This document shows positions 41,590 to 53,088 of a DNA stretch of 64,000 bases, in pieces. A program made the position numbers and the translations under genes. Numbering within the stretch: position 1 is the first letter of the stretch; each line of letters opens with the position of its first letter. This stretch comes from Entoloma clypeatum. Taxonomy: Eukaryota; Basidiomycota; Agaricomycetes; Agaricales; Entolomataceae. Location of the stretch: assembly GCA_963565915.1 (NCBI GenBank), contig OY751490.1:3782001-3846000 (forward strand), read 5' to 3'. The notes under the pieces were generated by a model. That model searched no databases. It was not told where the DNA came from and worked only from the letters and a program-made list of their open reading frames with translations.

Positions 41590-42150
41590 ATGACTTGACG
41601 CCGTTGGGCGTGAAAGGGGGCCATTGGGCACATGTCGTGGCAGGTGCGCAGTGCCGTACGGCGTGAAGAGAGGCCATTGCATGCGAAAGAAGGGTGCTGG
41701 GTGTGAGTCAATGGCATTGGGACATGAGGCGGCCGTTGGGCATGAGGATTGGGCAAGCAAGGCAGTCATTGGACATTAGAGGGGCCATGGGGCACTAGTT
41801 GGGGCAGTTGGGCAAGAGGGGCGGCCGTTGGGGACACAAGGCAGCCGTTGGGCATGAAAGGCAGCCATTGTGCATGAGTTGATGGTGTTGAGGGCAAAGG
41901 GATGGTGTTGGAGGCGAAAGGACGGTGTTGGGTGTGGGTTGATGGCATTGAGGGCAAAGAGATGCTGTTGGGTGTGAATGGAGGCTGTTGGGCATGAGTC
42001 GGGACCGTTGGGCACAAAGGAACGCTGTTGGGTGCAAAGAAATGCCATTGGGCATGAAAGGGGGCCATTGGGCAGAAGAGAGGGCCATTGGGCATGAGTG
42101 GTGGCCGTTATGCGCGAGTAGTGGCCGTTGGGTGGATGTGATGGCCAGGT
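41590..42150. repeat. Minisatellite block 1 (GCCGTTGGGCATGA core)
   Basis: Tandem, imperfect units of roughly 20-40 bp with core (G)GCCNTTGGGCATGA. The minus strand stays open in more than one frame and reads repeats of the type CPTAPTHAQ/PNGPPSCP. That comes from the repeat, not from a supported gene. Confidence 0.8.
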
Positions 42151-42159
42151 GGAGTGGTG

Positions 42160-43185
42160 GTGGGGGATAAAAAAAGGGTGGGAAGGTTTTGTTGGCAGTT
42201 ATGGTTTAACTTTTGGCAATTGCTGAGCCATGCACATCGTTGAAAATTGTGCTCTCAATGCCCAAACTGTGGTACCAAAACCCACAAAAATAATTCTTAT
42301 CTTATGTAGACATATTTAGAAACTCATAGAAAGTATATATAGAGTTATATACATGAGCTATGGATGGTAGAAAGTTGGTGCTCCAAATTGATGCATCAAA
42401 ACACAATGTAAATCATGATGAACAGTGTGGCATGGTATTTTCAAACACAAAAAACAATATTTTCTAGCTTCCTCCTTTGCACAACATTTGTACTCTAAAT
42501 ATACTATACATATACTATTGAAACAGTGTATGTAAACCTATTCAGACCCTTCAAATAAAATTAAAGGACTTGATGAGGTGAATATGAGCAAAATAGGTCG
42601 AAAATTTGACCAAATTTTTTGTTTCAGCTTTGGATTCTCCTCATTCAGGGGATCTCACAGCACATTTTTTTTTTTTAATTTGGCTCATTCATTAGGGAGA
42701 TATAACACTTTTTACTGAAATCTGCACATTTCATTATTTCTATCTTATCTGGACTTCTAAGAATTATACAAAGTGCTTCAGAAGGTGAATACATATCTAT
42801 TTATAAGTTCTATCACTTCCAACTATTATTAGACCATGAGGAAGGCACTGGGCGCACCTGCGCGATGCATTTTGCGCATTGTTTACTATTATTTGGTGTA
42901 GAGCATGGCACCTCTATGACTTAAAATCCGTGGCATCATTTCATGAAATCAACACATATTTATTGACATATGATACTCTGCTACATAATCGATATAGTCT
43001 GTAAGCTGACTTCCTCCTGTGTAGCCATATTAAGGAGAAATGCGATGTTTTTTGAGTTTGTTTACATATATTTGACACATTTGATGCGCGCGTGATGCAC
43101 ATCATCCAACTGTCATAACCATGCAATTCATACATCCAATGACTCCGATGTTTTATCCGATCCGACATCCGATGATTTTCATAAT
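42160..43185. other. AT-rich segment, no gene
   Basis: AT-rich sequence without convincing ORFs. Its right end (43110-43185) is an inverted copy of 46234-46318. Confidence 0.55.
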
Positions 43186-44304
43186 TGGACAGGGGTAACC
43201 CATGGGAAAAAAACCGTACCCCTACCCCTACCCTCAAAAAACCGTACCCCCTCATCAAGGGTAACCCTCACCTACAGATGAGGGCTTTCAAGGGTATGCA
43301 GGGGTATGGAATACCCACGGGACAGCACACAAGGGTAGACACCCTTGGTGCTACGCAGCCTGTCTGCGTGCAGCGTGCCATCGCGGACCTTGTGGGGGTG
43401 CACACGTGACCCTCCTCGCTCCTTGTGCGCATGTCGCGTCGCGTCCCAGTGCTCTTGCATACTACACTCACCCTGTCGTGGACCTCCCAGCCCACCTCCC
43501 CTTCTCTAGCCACTGCCTTCGCCTCCCGCGCCATTTGGCGGACGGGTAGGTGGTGGCAGTGGGCGAGTATGGGAGGGTGGGGAATGGTGAGGGCCATTAG
43601 GCAAGAGGGCGTGAGTGGGGCCATTGGACAGGAAGGGGGGCTGTTGGGCGCGAAGGGGGGCTGTTGGGCATGAAGGGGAGCTGTTGGATGCCGTTGAGTG
43701 TGAGTTGACACGAGTGGGCATGAGTAGACGCAAGTAGGGGCCGTTGGGCACGAGTGGATGCCGTTGGGCATGAAGGGGGGCTGTTAGGCATGAAGGGGGG
43801 CTGTTAGGCATGACGGGAGACCATTGGGCATGAGTGGGGACTGTTGGGCATGAAGGGGGGCCATTGGACGCCGTTGGGCATGAGTCGATGCGAGTAGGGG
43901 CCGTTGGGCATGAAGGGGGGGCCGTTGGGCACAAGTCAACGCTGTTGGGCGTGAGTCGACGTGAGTAGGGGCCGTTAGGCAGGATGGGGGACCGTTGGGC
44001 AAGAAGGGGTACCGTTATGCACGACAGGGGGCTGTTGGGCGTGAGTCAACAAGAGTGGGCATGAGTCGACGCATGTAGGGGCCGTTGGGCTCAAAGGGGG
44101 CCGTTGGGCATGAGTAGGGGGGATAAAAGTATCAACATCAACTTCAACTTGTTGATTGTTGATTGTTTGGCTCAACCAAACATCATGTGACCCTCCAAAC
44201 CCGTCCAAACGGTGCGGGTTTCGGAGGATAAGAAATTCTGACCCTCATCCTTACCCTCCCTTACCCTTCACCAAAACCCTGAGGGTTTTGTGTACCCTTG
44301 TCCA
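43186..44304. mobile_element. Possible nested terminal-inverted-repeat element
   Basis: Left end TGGACAGGGGTA and right-end complement TGGACAAGGGTA (11 of 12). GGGTA/TACCC motifs recur near both ends. No clear target duplication was found (flanks TTCATAAT and TCACTATA), so the call is weak. It contains minisatellite block 2. Confidence 0.35.
43590..44125. repeat. Minisatellite block 2 (same core)
   Basis: Many units of about 20-25 bp around GGGCCGTTGGGCATGAA, some with TCGACGCGAGTAG-type variants. Same core as block 1, 1.4 kb away. Confidence 0.85.
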
Positions 44305-44369
44305 TCACTATATGGGGTTGTTAGACCATTCCTTATACATGAAAGAAAGAAAGAAACTTCAAACAGAAG

Positions 44370-45455
44370 GGGACGAGAACATTTGCCACATAATCATCGG
44401 GATCCTATCAGCGGCCCATCAGATCAGCGGGAGCGTGACCTTGGACAGGCTGGACAAGCAGGAGAGAAGGGAAACAGAGAGGAGGTAGAAGGGCCGTGGT
44501 AAGAAAGGGGGAGAGGGAGGGCATGGAGAGTGCACTCTGGGGGGGAAAGGCGGAAGCAAAGGGGAGAAAGCCTTCTGGGGAGGGGAAGGTGGGCCACTGA
44601 ATTTGGGGGCAGACACATGAGGGGGCTCAGGACTCAAGGGTCTTGACAAGCAGGGGACAGGTGCCAGTTTGGATGGCAGGGGGTGGGGCGATCTGGGTGG
44701 AGACTGACAATGTCTCTTGCCAGAGGGAGGGGGTCACTGTTTGTGAACTGACAGAGGAGCCACTGAAGGCCCTTTCAGGACAGGGACAGGGAGGGGAGAG
44801 GGGGCACAAGAGGGTGCAGGAGAGGTGGAAGCCACAGAGGCATAGGAGCGTGTGGGAGAGGAAGGTGGTGGGGAGGGCGCTAGAGGTGTGGGTGTTCGTG
44901 GGTCTAGGGCTGAGGCCACAGAAGCGCAAGCACAAGGCGGCACCTGGGAAGGCACAGAGAAAAGGGTGGGTGCTTGTAGCAGGTCCGGACCTGAGGTCTG
45001 GGCTGCTGCAGAGGCATGGGGGGCATGAGGCGTCTGTGAGGAATGTGCCTTGTGCATGGGAGGGATAGTCTGCGTCGAGCAGGACTGACAGGCAGCTGGG
45101 GCTGGTGGAGGAGTCTGGGTGGACGCCTCGGCTCTGTGTTTACCATTTTTGACAAAGGCCGAAAACTTGTTGAAGAACATCTGAATGTGTCCTCTGAATA
45201 GAGGGGCAAAATCAGTAAAGTAGCAAGGGGGTCTATCAAAAAGATATTCTGCCTCAGCAAGAGAGGTGACAGAGGCATTGAGTGATTCAATCCAATCCGT
45301 GTTTTCTTCGGTTGTGAAGGCAAGAACTGGGCATCAAGCGAAGTACTTGCAGATGGGGTGATCCTACGGGAGAAGATCATTGTTGCGGGGAGAAGCACCA
45401 GGAACAGGCTCATGAGAAGTGTTGGGCTGCTTGGATTTCTTGTGAGGCATGAAAG
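44370..45455 (-). pseudogene. LINE ORF1 N-terminal fragment, decayed
   Basis: From ATG 45449 the frame reads MPHKKSKQPN, a stop (TAG), a second stop (TGA), then ENTDWIESLNASV, PPCYFTDFAPLFRGHIQ and a Ser/Pro-rich region with STQTPPP and RSYASVAST. This is the usual start of ORF1 in Agaricomycete LINEs. The proline-rich part continues with frameshifts to about 44370. The zinc knuckles and ORF2 are absent. Confidence 0.65.
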
Positions 45456-45689
45456 TCAAGATCGTAGTATCAATGCAGGGTCAGAGACCCAGACCTGCAC
45501 AGAGGATGTGTTGGATGCTACTGTGCTACTACAACCAGCATGGATTGACGAAAAGTGCGGGCGCCTAACAATCGATGGTGGTGGTTAGAGGAAAGAGGCT
45601 GATGCTTTTGTGTTTTTTTTTAAGTGTGCCTATTTGGGAAGTGGGAAAGTTGTGATGTAGAATGAGTGTGATGCACCAGTTATAATGGA

Positions 45690-45772
45690 CGTGTGGCTCA
45701 GTTGGTTAGATAGATGACTGAACTAATGTTCTGTACTATAGAGGTTATGAGTTCAATTCTTGCAAATGGCAC
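45690..45772 (+). ncRNA. tRNA-like sequence (possible SINE or decayed tRNA)
   Basis: A D-arm/A-box-like GTGGCTCAGTTGGTTAGA (45694-45711) is followed about 40 nt later by a T-arm/B-box-like GGTTATGAGTTCAATTC. The D-stem and T-stem do not pair fully and no clear acceptor stem forms, so it is not a working tRNA gene. Confidence 0.4.
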
Positions 45773-46019
45773 AAATTTTGCACTTTGCCGTTTCATGATC
45801 TTGATTTCCATTGTTCCATGAAAAAGACCGGTTTAAACCTGTTCGAACCGGTCTTTGGCTGGTCTTTCAAATTCCAAAGTTTGGAGTGAACCGAGAACCG
45901 GCGAGATCCGAAACCTTAAAAACCGAGACTGGTGGTCTGGTCTTTCACCGGTTCGGTTTGATATGGTCTCAGTCTAATTCATGAAAAAGTAAACTGGACC
46001 TTCGAACACTAGATCAGTG

Positions 46020-46697
46020 GAATGTAAGGCAGTGTATAGTGACATATAATATTCGAACTGAGGAACTATGACAGAATTTGTACTACTTATAGTAAACCAG
46101 AAGTGGGTCAGTAACTACTATAGGTAAGGTGTGGAGGTCAGAGTATGGAGAGGAGCAAATGTGAAATGAACATCAAGGTGTCTACTTGTCAGCATAATCA
46201 GAATGTTAACTAGTAGAGATGCCAATAAGTACTATTATGAAAATTGTTGGATGTCGGATCAGATAAAATGTCGGAGTCATCGGATGTGTTGGATGTATGA
46301 ATTGCATGGTTATGACAGGCAAGCACCGTTGATGTGTGTTTCGAGCCACAGATGTATGTGCAGGCAGCGGAGAGCGTGGAGGTGGTCGGGGGCAGTGAGG
46401 GTGAGGGTGTTGAGGGTGTTGGCAATGGGAATGGAAACAGGAATGGAAACAGGAATGACAAGGGAGCGCGGGCTGGATATGCAGTCCCACAACGTGCCAG
46501 CATCTCAGTGTGGTTGTTGAGAAGGAGGAGAGCCCGAGAGGCCATTGAGGAAGGTCGAGATGGTGCAGGGGGGCTTCGAATGTGAGGCTCAGGGTGCAGA
46601 GACAGGGGGAGACACCAGAGTGAAACTCGTGTGTTGCTGGGCATCCTGACTGCCATTTTGGGTCAATTAATCTGGGTGTCAGACTTTTCTTTTTTCA
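46020..46697. other. No gene recognised; contains a dispersed repeat
   Basis: Positions 46234-46318 match the reverse complement of 43110-43185. A GGAATGGAAACA repeat lies near 46430. Only unsupported short ORFs. Confidence 0.5.
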
Positions 46698-46721
46698 CCC
46701 CCCCCCCCCCCCCCCCCCCCC
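46698..46721 (+). repeat. Poly(C) tract, C24
   Basis: 24 C in a row directly before the old LINE ORF2 fragment. Confidence 0.95.
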
Positions 46722-46915
46722 ATGTATGTTGCTGGGATCACGTTCCAACACCCCCTTGGGCAATGGACCAACAGGCTGGAGCCTTTCAACTGCAAATGTG
46801 ACAATGTCGCTCTTGAAGATGTCTCACACATCATGCACCACTGTAGGTTGTATGATCGTGACGACACTGCTAACCAGCGGTATAACTTAGAAACTTTCAT
46901 TGCTTTCCTGGCTAA
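46722..46915 (+). pseudogene. LINE ORF2 C-terminal fragment (continues after 53088)
   Basis: Reads TFQHPLGQWTNRLEPFNCKC and then DVSHIMHHCRLYD, the terminal CCHC-like region of LINE ORF2 (compare CDCGLGSVEDFAHVFYKC in the intact LINE). If Copia-2 and one GCTAA are removed, the frame continues into 53094 as AFLAKNPLAFSFPPT and a stop. Confidence 0.7.
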
Positions 46916-47219
46916 TGTTGAAGTTCCACCTGGGCGCTAGCCACAGATGTACTGAGCAACACAGCTACAGTGGAAGTATTCTACTCTACCGTTCTAGTCA
47001 CTTACTTGGTTGGGAAGGGTGAGGCTGGTGAGAGCGGTTGATGCTGGTAAGAGCGATGGAGCTGGTTAAGAGTCAAGAGACAACTTGTTGATATTGATAG
47101 TTTCCTGGTCTTATATACCGTACTACTGTTTGTACCAACCAAACAAGTATGTAATCGAACATGTGTAAAGGTCACATGATGTAATCTAATCTAATCTATG
47201 TGATGGAAAAGTTTCAACA
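46916..47219 (-). repeat. Copia-2 3' LTR
   Basis: 304 bp, TGTTGAA...TTCAACA, with the purine tract beside it at 47220 onward. Confidence 0.93.
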
Positions 47220-47284
47220 CCCCCCCATATTTAGTACATACTTCTAAATACATCTTACTTTTTCCCATATAGGTACTCTTTCAT

Positions 47285-50200
47285 CTAGTTTTTAAGTAAT
47301 CCAAAGTACGGGATAAACTTGCTAAAGAGGATTTTCCCCAGATTCTTAGTTAAAAGGTCTGCAGGGTTATTCACTCCTTCAATGAATTCGACCGTAATGA
47401 CGCCTTCGGATACTTTTTCTCTGACGAAGTGGAATCGCACGTCGATGTGCTTGGACCGCTTTTCAGTTACAGGGTTGGATGCGATAAAGACGGAGCCATT
47501 GTTATCTCCATAGATTGGGACTGATCCGATCTGCATTCCAAGTTCGGCAAGCATGCTTCTAAGCCATGTCACTGCGCGGCTGCAATCTGATAGTGCCATG
47601 TATTCTGCTTCCGTGGAAGAGAGGGCAATGGTTTTTTGCACCGATGAAACCCATGTTACTGCTCCAGATGCCAGCGATACGAAATAACCAGTGGTGGATT
47701 TCCTGGTGTTTTCGTCTGACACCCAATCGGAGTCTGTGAATGCGTAGATCCCTTTCCCAGAATCACCATCGTACATGATCACGTAATTTTTTGTTGCCTT
47801 CAAATACCCGCAAATATCCCTAGCCATTTCTAAATGGTGTTTGGTAGGGTTTGCGGAAAATTGGGACATTTTGATCACGGCGAAACAAATGTCGGGTCTT
47901 GTCCCGATCATTAAGTACAATAATGATCCGATGACGGATTGGTACTTGGATCTGAGTTCCGCATTGGGTTCATCTTCAGACTTCATGGGTTTGTAGCCCG
48001 TCGGGAGTGGGGTATGGGTCGCGTTAGATTCGCTCATCCCCATGTGTGCGAGAATTTTCTCAAGGTAGGGTACTTGATCAATGAAGATCCTCTTCCCACG
48101 TTGCCTTATTTGGATTGAGAGAAATTCTTTTGGTTCCCCATCTGGGACTAGGTGGCCTAGGTCCCTACATTCCCATGTTGTCATGAAGGCCTTCTTCTTT
48201 TCTAGCATGTATTCCCGGTTTGTGCCGAGAAAAGCAGAGTCATCGACATAAATGACGGCGATCACAGTTTCCCCTTTGGTACTTGTGTGAATAACAACTC
48301 CCGCATTGGAGTGAAGCCGGACAAAGCCGAGCTTTTTCATGAAGGAATTGAGTTCCCTCCACCAGGCTAATGCGGCCTGCTTGAGTCCGTATAGGGCTTT
48401 GTATAGTCGGTACACGAGGTGTTCTTTCCCTTTTACTATGTAGCCCTCAGGTTGTCGCATGTAGATTACCTCACGGAGTGTTCCATAGAGGAAGGCTGCT
48501 GAGACGTCCAAGAGTGTCATGAACCACCCTTCAAGGGCTGTCAATGCCAGAATCAACTGGACAGTCTCGTACCTTACTACTGGTGAGAAGATTTGATCAA
48601 AGTCGATCCCTTCTACCTGTGAGAAGCCTTTTGCGACAAGGCGCGCTTTCAAACGCCCGTCGGATTTTTCGTTGTAAACCCATTTGTTCCTTAGTGCTTT
48701 CCTCCCTGTAGGCAGGGGTACTAACTCCATGATCACCCCGCGGCTTTTGAGCATGTCTAGCTCTTTTCGTTCTGCCGCATACCAATCTTCTTTGTTTGGA
48801 AGAGAGTATATGTCTTTGTGTGACATTTCGATGATGCCCACTTGGATAGAGATTGCCTCCATTAGGAGATCATTCATCCATGCCGATTGACCGCCTAATC
48901 TGTGTCTCCAATCCATTTTTTCAAGATCAGAAGCAGGGGTGTCTTCCCCATAGATGCTACCTGGCATTCTCCGAACTTGTCGTTCCCTGATCGGTCGATC
49001 TGGTACTTGTTCAGGTTCCGGAGTGGGTACTCGTGGCTCGTCATCAGGCTCGCTACGCGGCAAATCATCATCTGATTCAGGGTGATCCTGTCCAGTAGGA
49101 ACAGGGTTGTGAGGTGTTTCATTGTGACTGTCATTGTCATCATTTCCGGGGATGAGGTCCTCAAACTCATCAGCTGGTTCTGGGTTTTCCATTTCTGGAT
49201 GGTTTTCTGGCAAAGGGTCGATGTGGCATCTAGGGTACTTGCTTTCATCAAAGATCGCTTTCCCACCCATGAAAATCGTATTAGTCTCAGGATCCATAAA
49301 ACGGTATCCTTTGACTCCTGGTTTCGATCCGAGATAAATCATCAATCGTGATCTGGATTCCAGGGAGTTTTTCCATTTCTCTTTTGGGATATATACATAT
49401 GCCTGGCATCCAAAGACTCTGACACTTGACATGTCGGGGATCTCATTAGTCACCCTGAAGTAAGGGGTTTTCCATTCAAGACACTGCATGGGGGTTCTGT
49501 TGTAGAGGAACGCTGCATGTTCCAAACAGAATTCCCACCACATAGGTGGTAGACACGCGTCGAAGCGCAAGGCCTGAGATTTTTCCCATAGAGTTCGATT
49601 GATCCTTTCTGCTCTACCATTCTGCTGATGCTGATATGGGAGCGTGATGTCGATCAGAATTCCATGATCGGCAAGTACATCCTTGTATTCGTCGAACTCT
49701 CCACCACCATCAACTCACCACTTTTTAGGAGTAGCAGCGAACTGATTCTGAATCATCGCAAGAAATTGTCTTAGTGCCGTAATGGCATCAGACTTCTTTC
49801 TAAGCAAGACGACCCAGACGTGGGATGAAAAGTCGTCCAAAAACGTAAGGAAATATTTGTATTTGTGATAAGATGCCGTGGATATCTGTTTGAGATCGGA
49901 ATGGATAAGATCAAAGGTTTTGGTTGCTCTTGTCATCGAATTTGGGTATGATTGATTCGGCATTTTCCCTTTGAGGCAACCTGTACAACTTTCCTGTGAT
50001 TTCTCACGTACTAATGTCTCAGGTACCCCTTTGGTACTAGTGGGAATCTTTCGAAGTGCTTGATCATTTGGGTGACCAAGGCGCTTGTGCCATGTTTCAA
50101 CAGTGATTTCGCTCGAGATCGCATGGATCTGGTCATAGCGTATTTCAGTGTCTAACCAGTAAATGGTTTGACCAAGGATGTGGGGCAAAAACTGGATTTT

Positions 50201-52032
50201 GCTCAGCCCTTTGGAGATGTTAATTTCTCCACAAGTCCCGTCTACTTTGTAACCATGGTTAAGGAAGACGCCTAGGGACAATAGGCGTGTGTCCATGTCC
50301 GGGATGTAGAACACCGGTCTGAGAAGATGGGTTTTTATTTCCCCATTTAGGGTGTGCCGTACTGGAACGGCCCCAACTCCGAGTATTTCCAGTTTCTTCC
50401 CTTTAGCTGCAGTTTGGACGAATCGCTTGACCGTGAGAGGTCTATAATATGCGAAGTCCTTAAACTCATGCGTAAAGTGTAGAGAAGCACCGGAATCTAA
50501 TATCCATTGTGCGCGTTCTTTCTCCTTACAATGTGTACAAGAGGCGAAATGTTTAATATATTTTTTATGTAGATCACTGCTAATGTGATCTACGCACTCT
50601 GTACTGGTACTGGCTAATATATCATACGTCTGTTGAGAGGTATTATTAGCATTCCGCAATTGGTAAGGTTTGAGAAAAAGTTCTGACGAACTGTCAAGTT
50701 CAATCTCGTCTTCAAACACATCCGGCCCTATTCGTTCCTGGTCGATGTCCATCATTTTCAGTGATTCTTCTATCGACGGGGCTACGCGATGCTGTTTAGC
50801 TGGCCTTTCGTCGATGTCAGGAATGATGGTATCTAAGATACGGAGGTTTGACCCAGAGGGTTGAGCACCGATTTCTCGGGCGAGTCTTCGCACCCTCTCG
50901 TTCTTTTTCCACACAGACGGCTTTCCAGAGGGAAGCCCGGTGTACTGAGAAGGAGGCGGGTTCATGCGTTGCAGGAGTGACTGCATTTTCTCCGACTCAG
51001 GCTGCGCGGTACTTGTAGTTTTCCCGCGGCCCATTACAGTGGTGAAGGCAGGTGCATGACGAGGAGGGAGAGGGCAAGGGGCACGTTGACGAGGAGGAAG
51101 GGGACAAGGAGCAGGACGACGAGGGGGTTGCTCAATGGCTGGTGCAATAAATTCGACCATTTCCTCAGCTTGGTCAGAGTCGTTTTCTGCGTTGTTGGCG
51201 CGCTTCTTCTGGTTGCGCCAGCGTCCCTTTCCCTTCTTCTTTTCAGAAGCGGTACTCAGGTCGGTCGAGTTAGGCTGCTCGTCAGCATTGTTCCGCGAGG
51301 TACTCGGCGCTGTTTGCTTTTCCCATTTGGGGTCTTGCCCTTTTCGCTTGGTCCCGGAGATTTTCCGGGCCTGCTCGTTGGACGCCTGAGTAGACCCAAT
51401 CACATACTTGCGCCTGTATTCTGACACGATGCTGTCGGTGACGGCCTGCCATGTGAAGTCGTCGGCATCATAGACCTGGAAGAGGGTGGTGGAGAGGGAC
51501 GACCAAGCATCAGGAATGGCACTTGCCAGGATCATAGCCTGCATCAGATCAGGCACAACGAACTTCGCGTCGCTGAGGCGAGCGAAAAGTGACCCGAGGC
51601 GCTCAATTTCCGGTACGGGGTCGCGACCCGACAGCTTGAAGGAGGCAGCGGCGCGTCCTTTAACGATGTCCAGGCTTCCTTCGAGGTCTTGGCATCTTTG
51701 ATGTGTCTCCTGATGGCTTCGGAGACCTTGAGGCGAATGGAACCGAGGGCCATGTCGTCGTCCCTGATCCAGGTCTTCCTTTCTTTGTGGAAGGCGGGCT
51801 GGTCGACGGTGGTGGTGATGACCGGAGGATGGGTCGCAGACATCGAGGTGGCAGAGGCAGGGGTGGAGACCGTGACCGTGAAGTCCGCGATGTCGGGGCG
51901 CTCAATGTCGCCGGACACGAGGCACCAGACTCCTTGATGGAGGAGATACGATTTCATCTTTTCAGCCCAGCTCAGGTAGTCGATGCCGTCGAAGACGACG
52001 ATGGAGTCGAGGGCGGAGCGAGAAGTAGACAT
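47285..52032 (-). pseudogene. Copia-2 gag-pol, stop plus frameshifting deletion
   Basis: Same domain order as Copia-1: protease DSGAS, integrase HSDLK/VDGGGEF/GRAERINR, reverse transcriptase YVDD, and RNase H TDSDW. Breaks: TGA at 49717-49715 where Copia-1 has CGA, and a deletion of about 47 bp near 51650 in gag that shifts frame. An expansion near 51060-51120 adds a Pro/Arg-rich repeat (CPLPPRQRAP). The last third (47285-49570) is open. Confidence 0.92.
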
Positions 52033-52379
52033 TTTTAATGAATCTAAAAGGAGTTCTCCCAATTAGTAATGTTCTTGATTTTTAGAGAAAACAAATAAAT
52101 GATTCCTCATAACATATTCCCTTCAGGAATAGCGGTTTGTGGGAAAAACCCTTTTTGTCAGAAGTGTATGAGGTACGATCAACGTTTCCACATGATGTGT
52201 ACTAAGTCAATCCCCTTAGGGACGCTTCATGACAGGTACTTGTCGTAATGACGTTTCCCAGGTTCATGTGTGAAGAAGTAAGACTCAGAACCTAGATCTT
52301 TCAATCGGTTCTTTGCCAACCAGGGTAGAGTGGGCAGGTACTCACTGTTGCCAGCGTTCCCAAGTCCCTCTGCTATCCG

Positions 52380-52391
52380 GGGCCCATAACC
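52380..52391 (-). other. Copia-2 primer-binding site (initiator tRNA-Met)
   Basis: GGGCCCATAACC directly beside the LTR, identical to Copia-1. Confidence 0.85.
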
Positions 52392-53088
52392 TGTTGAAGT
52401 TCCACCTGGGCGCTAGCCACAGATGTACTGAGCAACACAGCTACAGTGGAAGTATTCTACTCTACCGTTCTAGTCACTTACTTGGTTGGGAAGGGTGTTA
52501 TGCTTAACAAACCGTTCCAAGGTTCGGGCAGAGTATGCAGGAACTGGAAAGGCGAAGAGCAAAGTGATTGCTAAATCTAAGGAATGTAGCTATGGTACAT
52601 GGGGTTTATATAGTACTGGCTACGAGCAGTAGCGAGTGAGTCAGTAGCTGCGGAAGGCAGTGCGGATGAGTCAGTAACTGCGGAAAGGCAGTGTGAAGTG
52701 AGTCAGACGACTGCGGACTGAGTAATCCCTACTGCGGAGTGCGAGTCAGCGCGGGAGCGAAGTATACTAAAGGAGAATGGTAGAGTAAAGGTAAATGAAT
52801 AAGCGGTCCGATGAGTCAAAGAAATAACGAAGGTACAATGCATGGGAAAAGTGCGTAGCATACAAACTGGTAAGTCCGTAACAAAGGGTGAGGCTGGTGA
52901 GAGCGGTTGAGGCTGGTAAGAGCGATGGAGCTGGTTAAGAGTCAAGAGACAACTTGTTGATATTGATAGTTTCCTGGTCTTATATACCGTACTACTGTTT
53001 GTACCAACCAAACAAGTATGTAATCGAAGATGTGTAAAGGTCATGTGATGTAATCTAATCTAATCTACGTGATGGAAAAGTTTCAACA
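52392..53088 (-). repeat. Copia-2 5' LTR, interrupted
   Basis: Two halves, 52392-52495 and 52884-53088, rejoin into an LTR like 46916-47219 when the Gypsy solo LTR and one AAGGG are removed. Confidence 0.93.
52496..52883 (-). repeat. Solo Gypsy LTR (subfamily A), duplication AAGGG
   Basis: 388 bp, almost identical to the LTR at 5594-5980. AAGGG at 52491-52495 and 52884-52888. It is the most recent event at this spot. Confidence 0.95.

Larger units (their letters stand above)
41289..46011. mobile_element. hAT-like DNA transposon without transposase, 4.7 kb
   Basis: The ends are inverted: left TAGTGTTTAAAGGTCCA (41289-41305), right complement TAGTGTTCGAAGGTCCA (46011-45995), 15 of 17 equal. 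Both sides carry the perfect 8-bp duplication GATCAGTG (41281-41288 and 46012-46019), the hAT length. Subterminal regions on both sides share ACTGAGACC and CGGTTC motifs. No transposase frame is inside. Instead there are two minisatellite blocks, a LINE ORF1 fragment and a tRNA-like sequence. The end resembles that of the hAT remnant at 7842, a possible source of transposase. Confidence 0.85.
46916..53088 (-). mobile_element. Ty1/Copia element 2 with nested solo Gypsy LTR
   Basis: LTRs 46916-47219 and 52392-53088 (the latter split by 52496-52883). The duplication GCTAA is perfect (46911-46915, 53089-53093). Same family as Copia-1 but more decayed. It sits in the tail of an old LINE, next to the host gene OLA1. 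Confidence 0.95.

Noticed and set aside
41493..42095. Several overlapping minus-strand ORFs rich in Cys/Pro (PNGPPSCPTA type)
   Set aside because: Open in more than one frame because the minisatellite unit lacks stops; no start context, introns or domain.
43190..43270. CCCTA/TACCC-rich stretch as interstitial telomere
   Set aside because: Units are irregular (ACCCCT, ACCCTC) and not a run of TTAGGG; better explained as subterminal repeats of an inverted-repeat element.
43178..44312. 8-bp duplication around the TGGACARGGGTA element
   Set aside because: Flanks TTCATAAT and TCACTATA agree too poorly to count.
46203..46656. Overlapping ORFs on both strands
   Set aside because: Built on the GGAATGGAAACA repeat and the dispersed repeat; no protein features.
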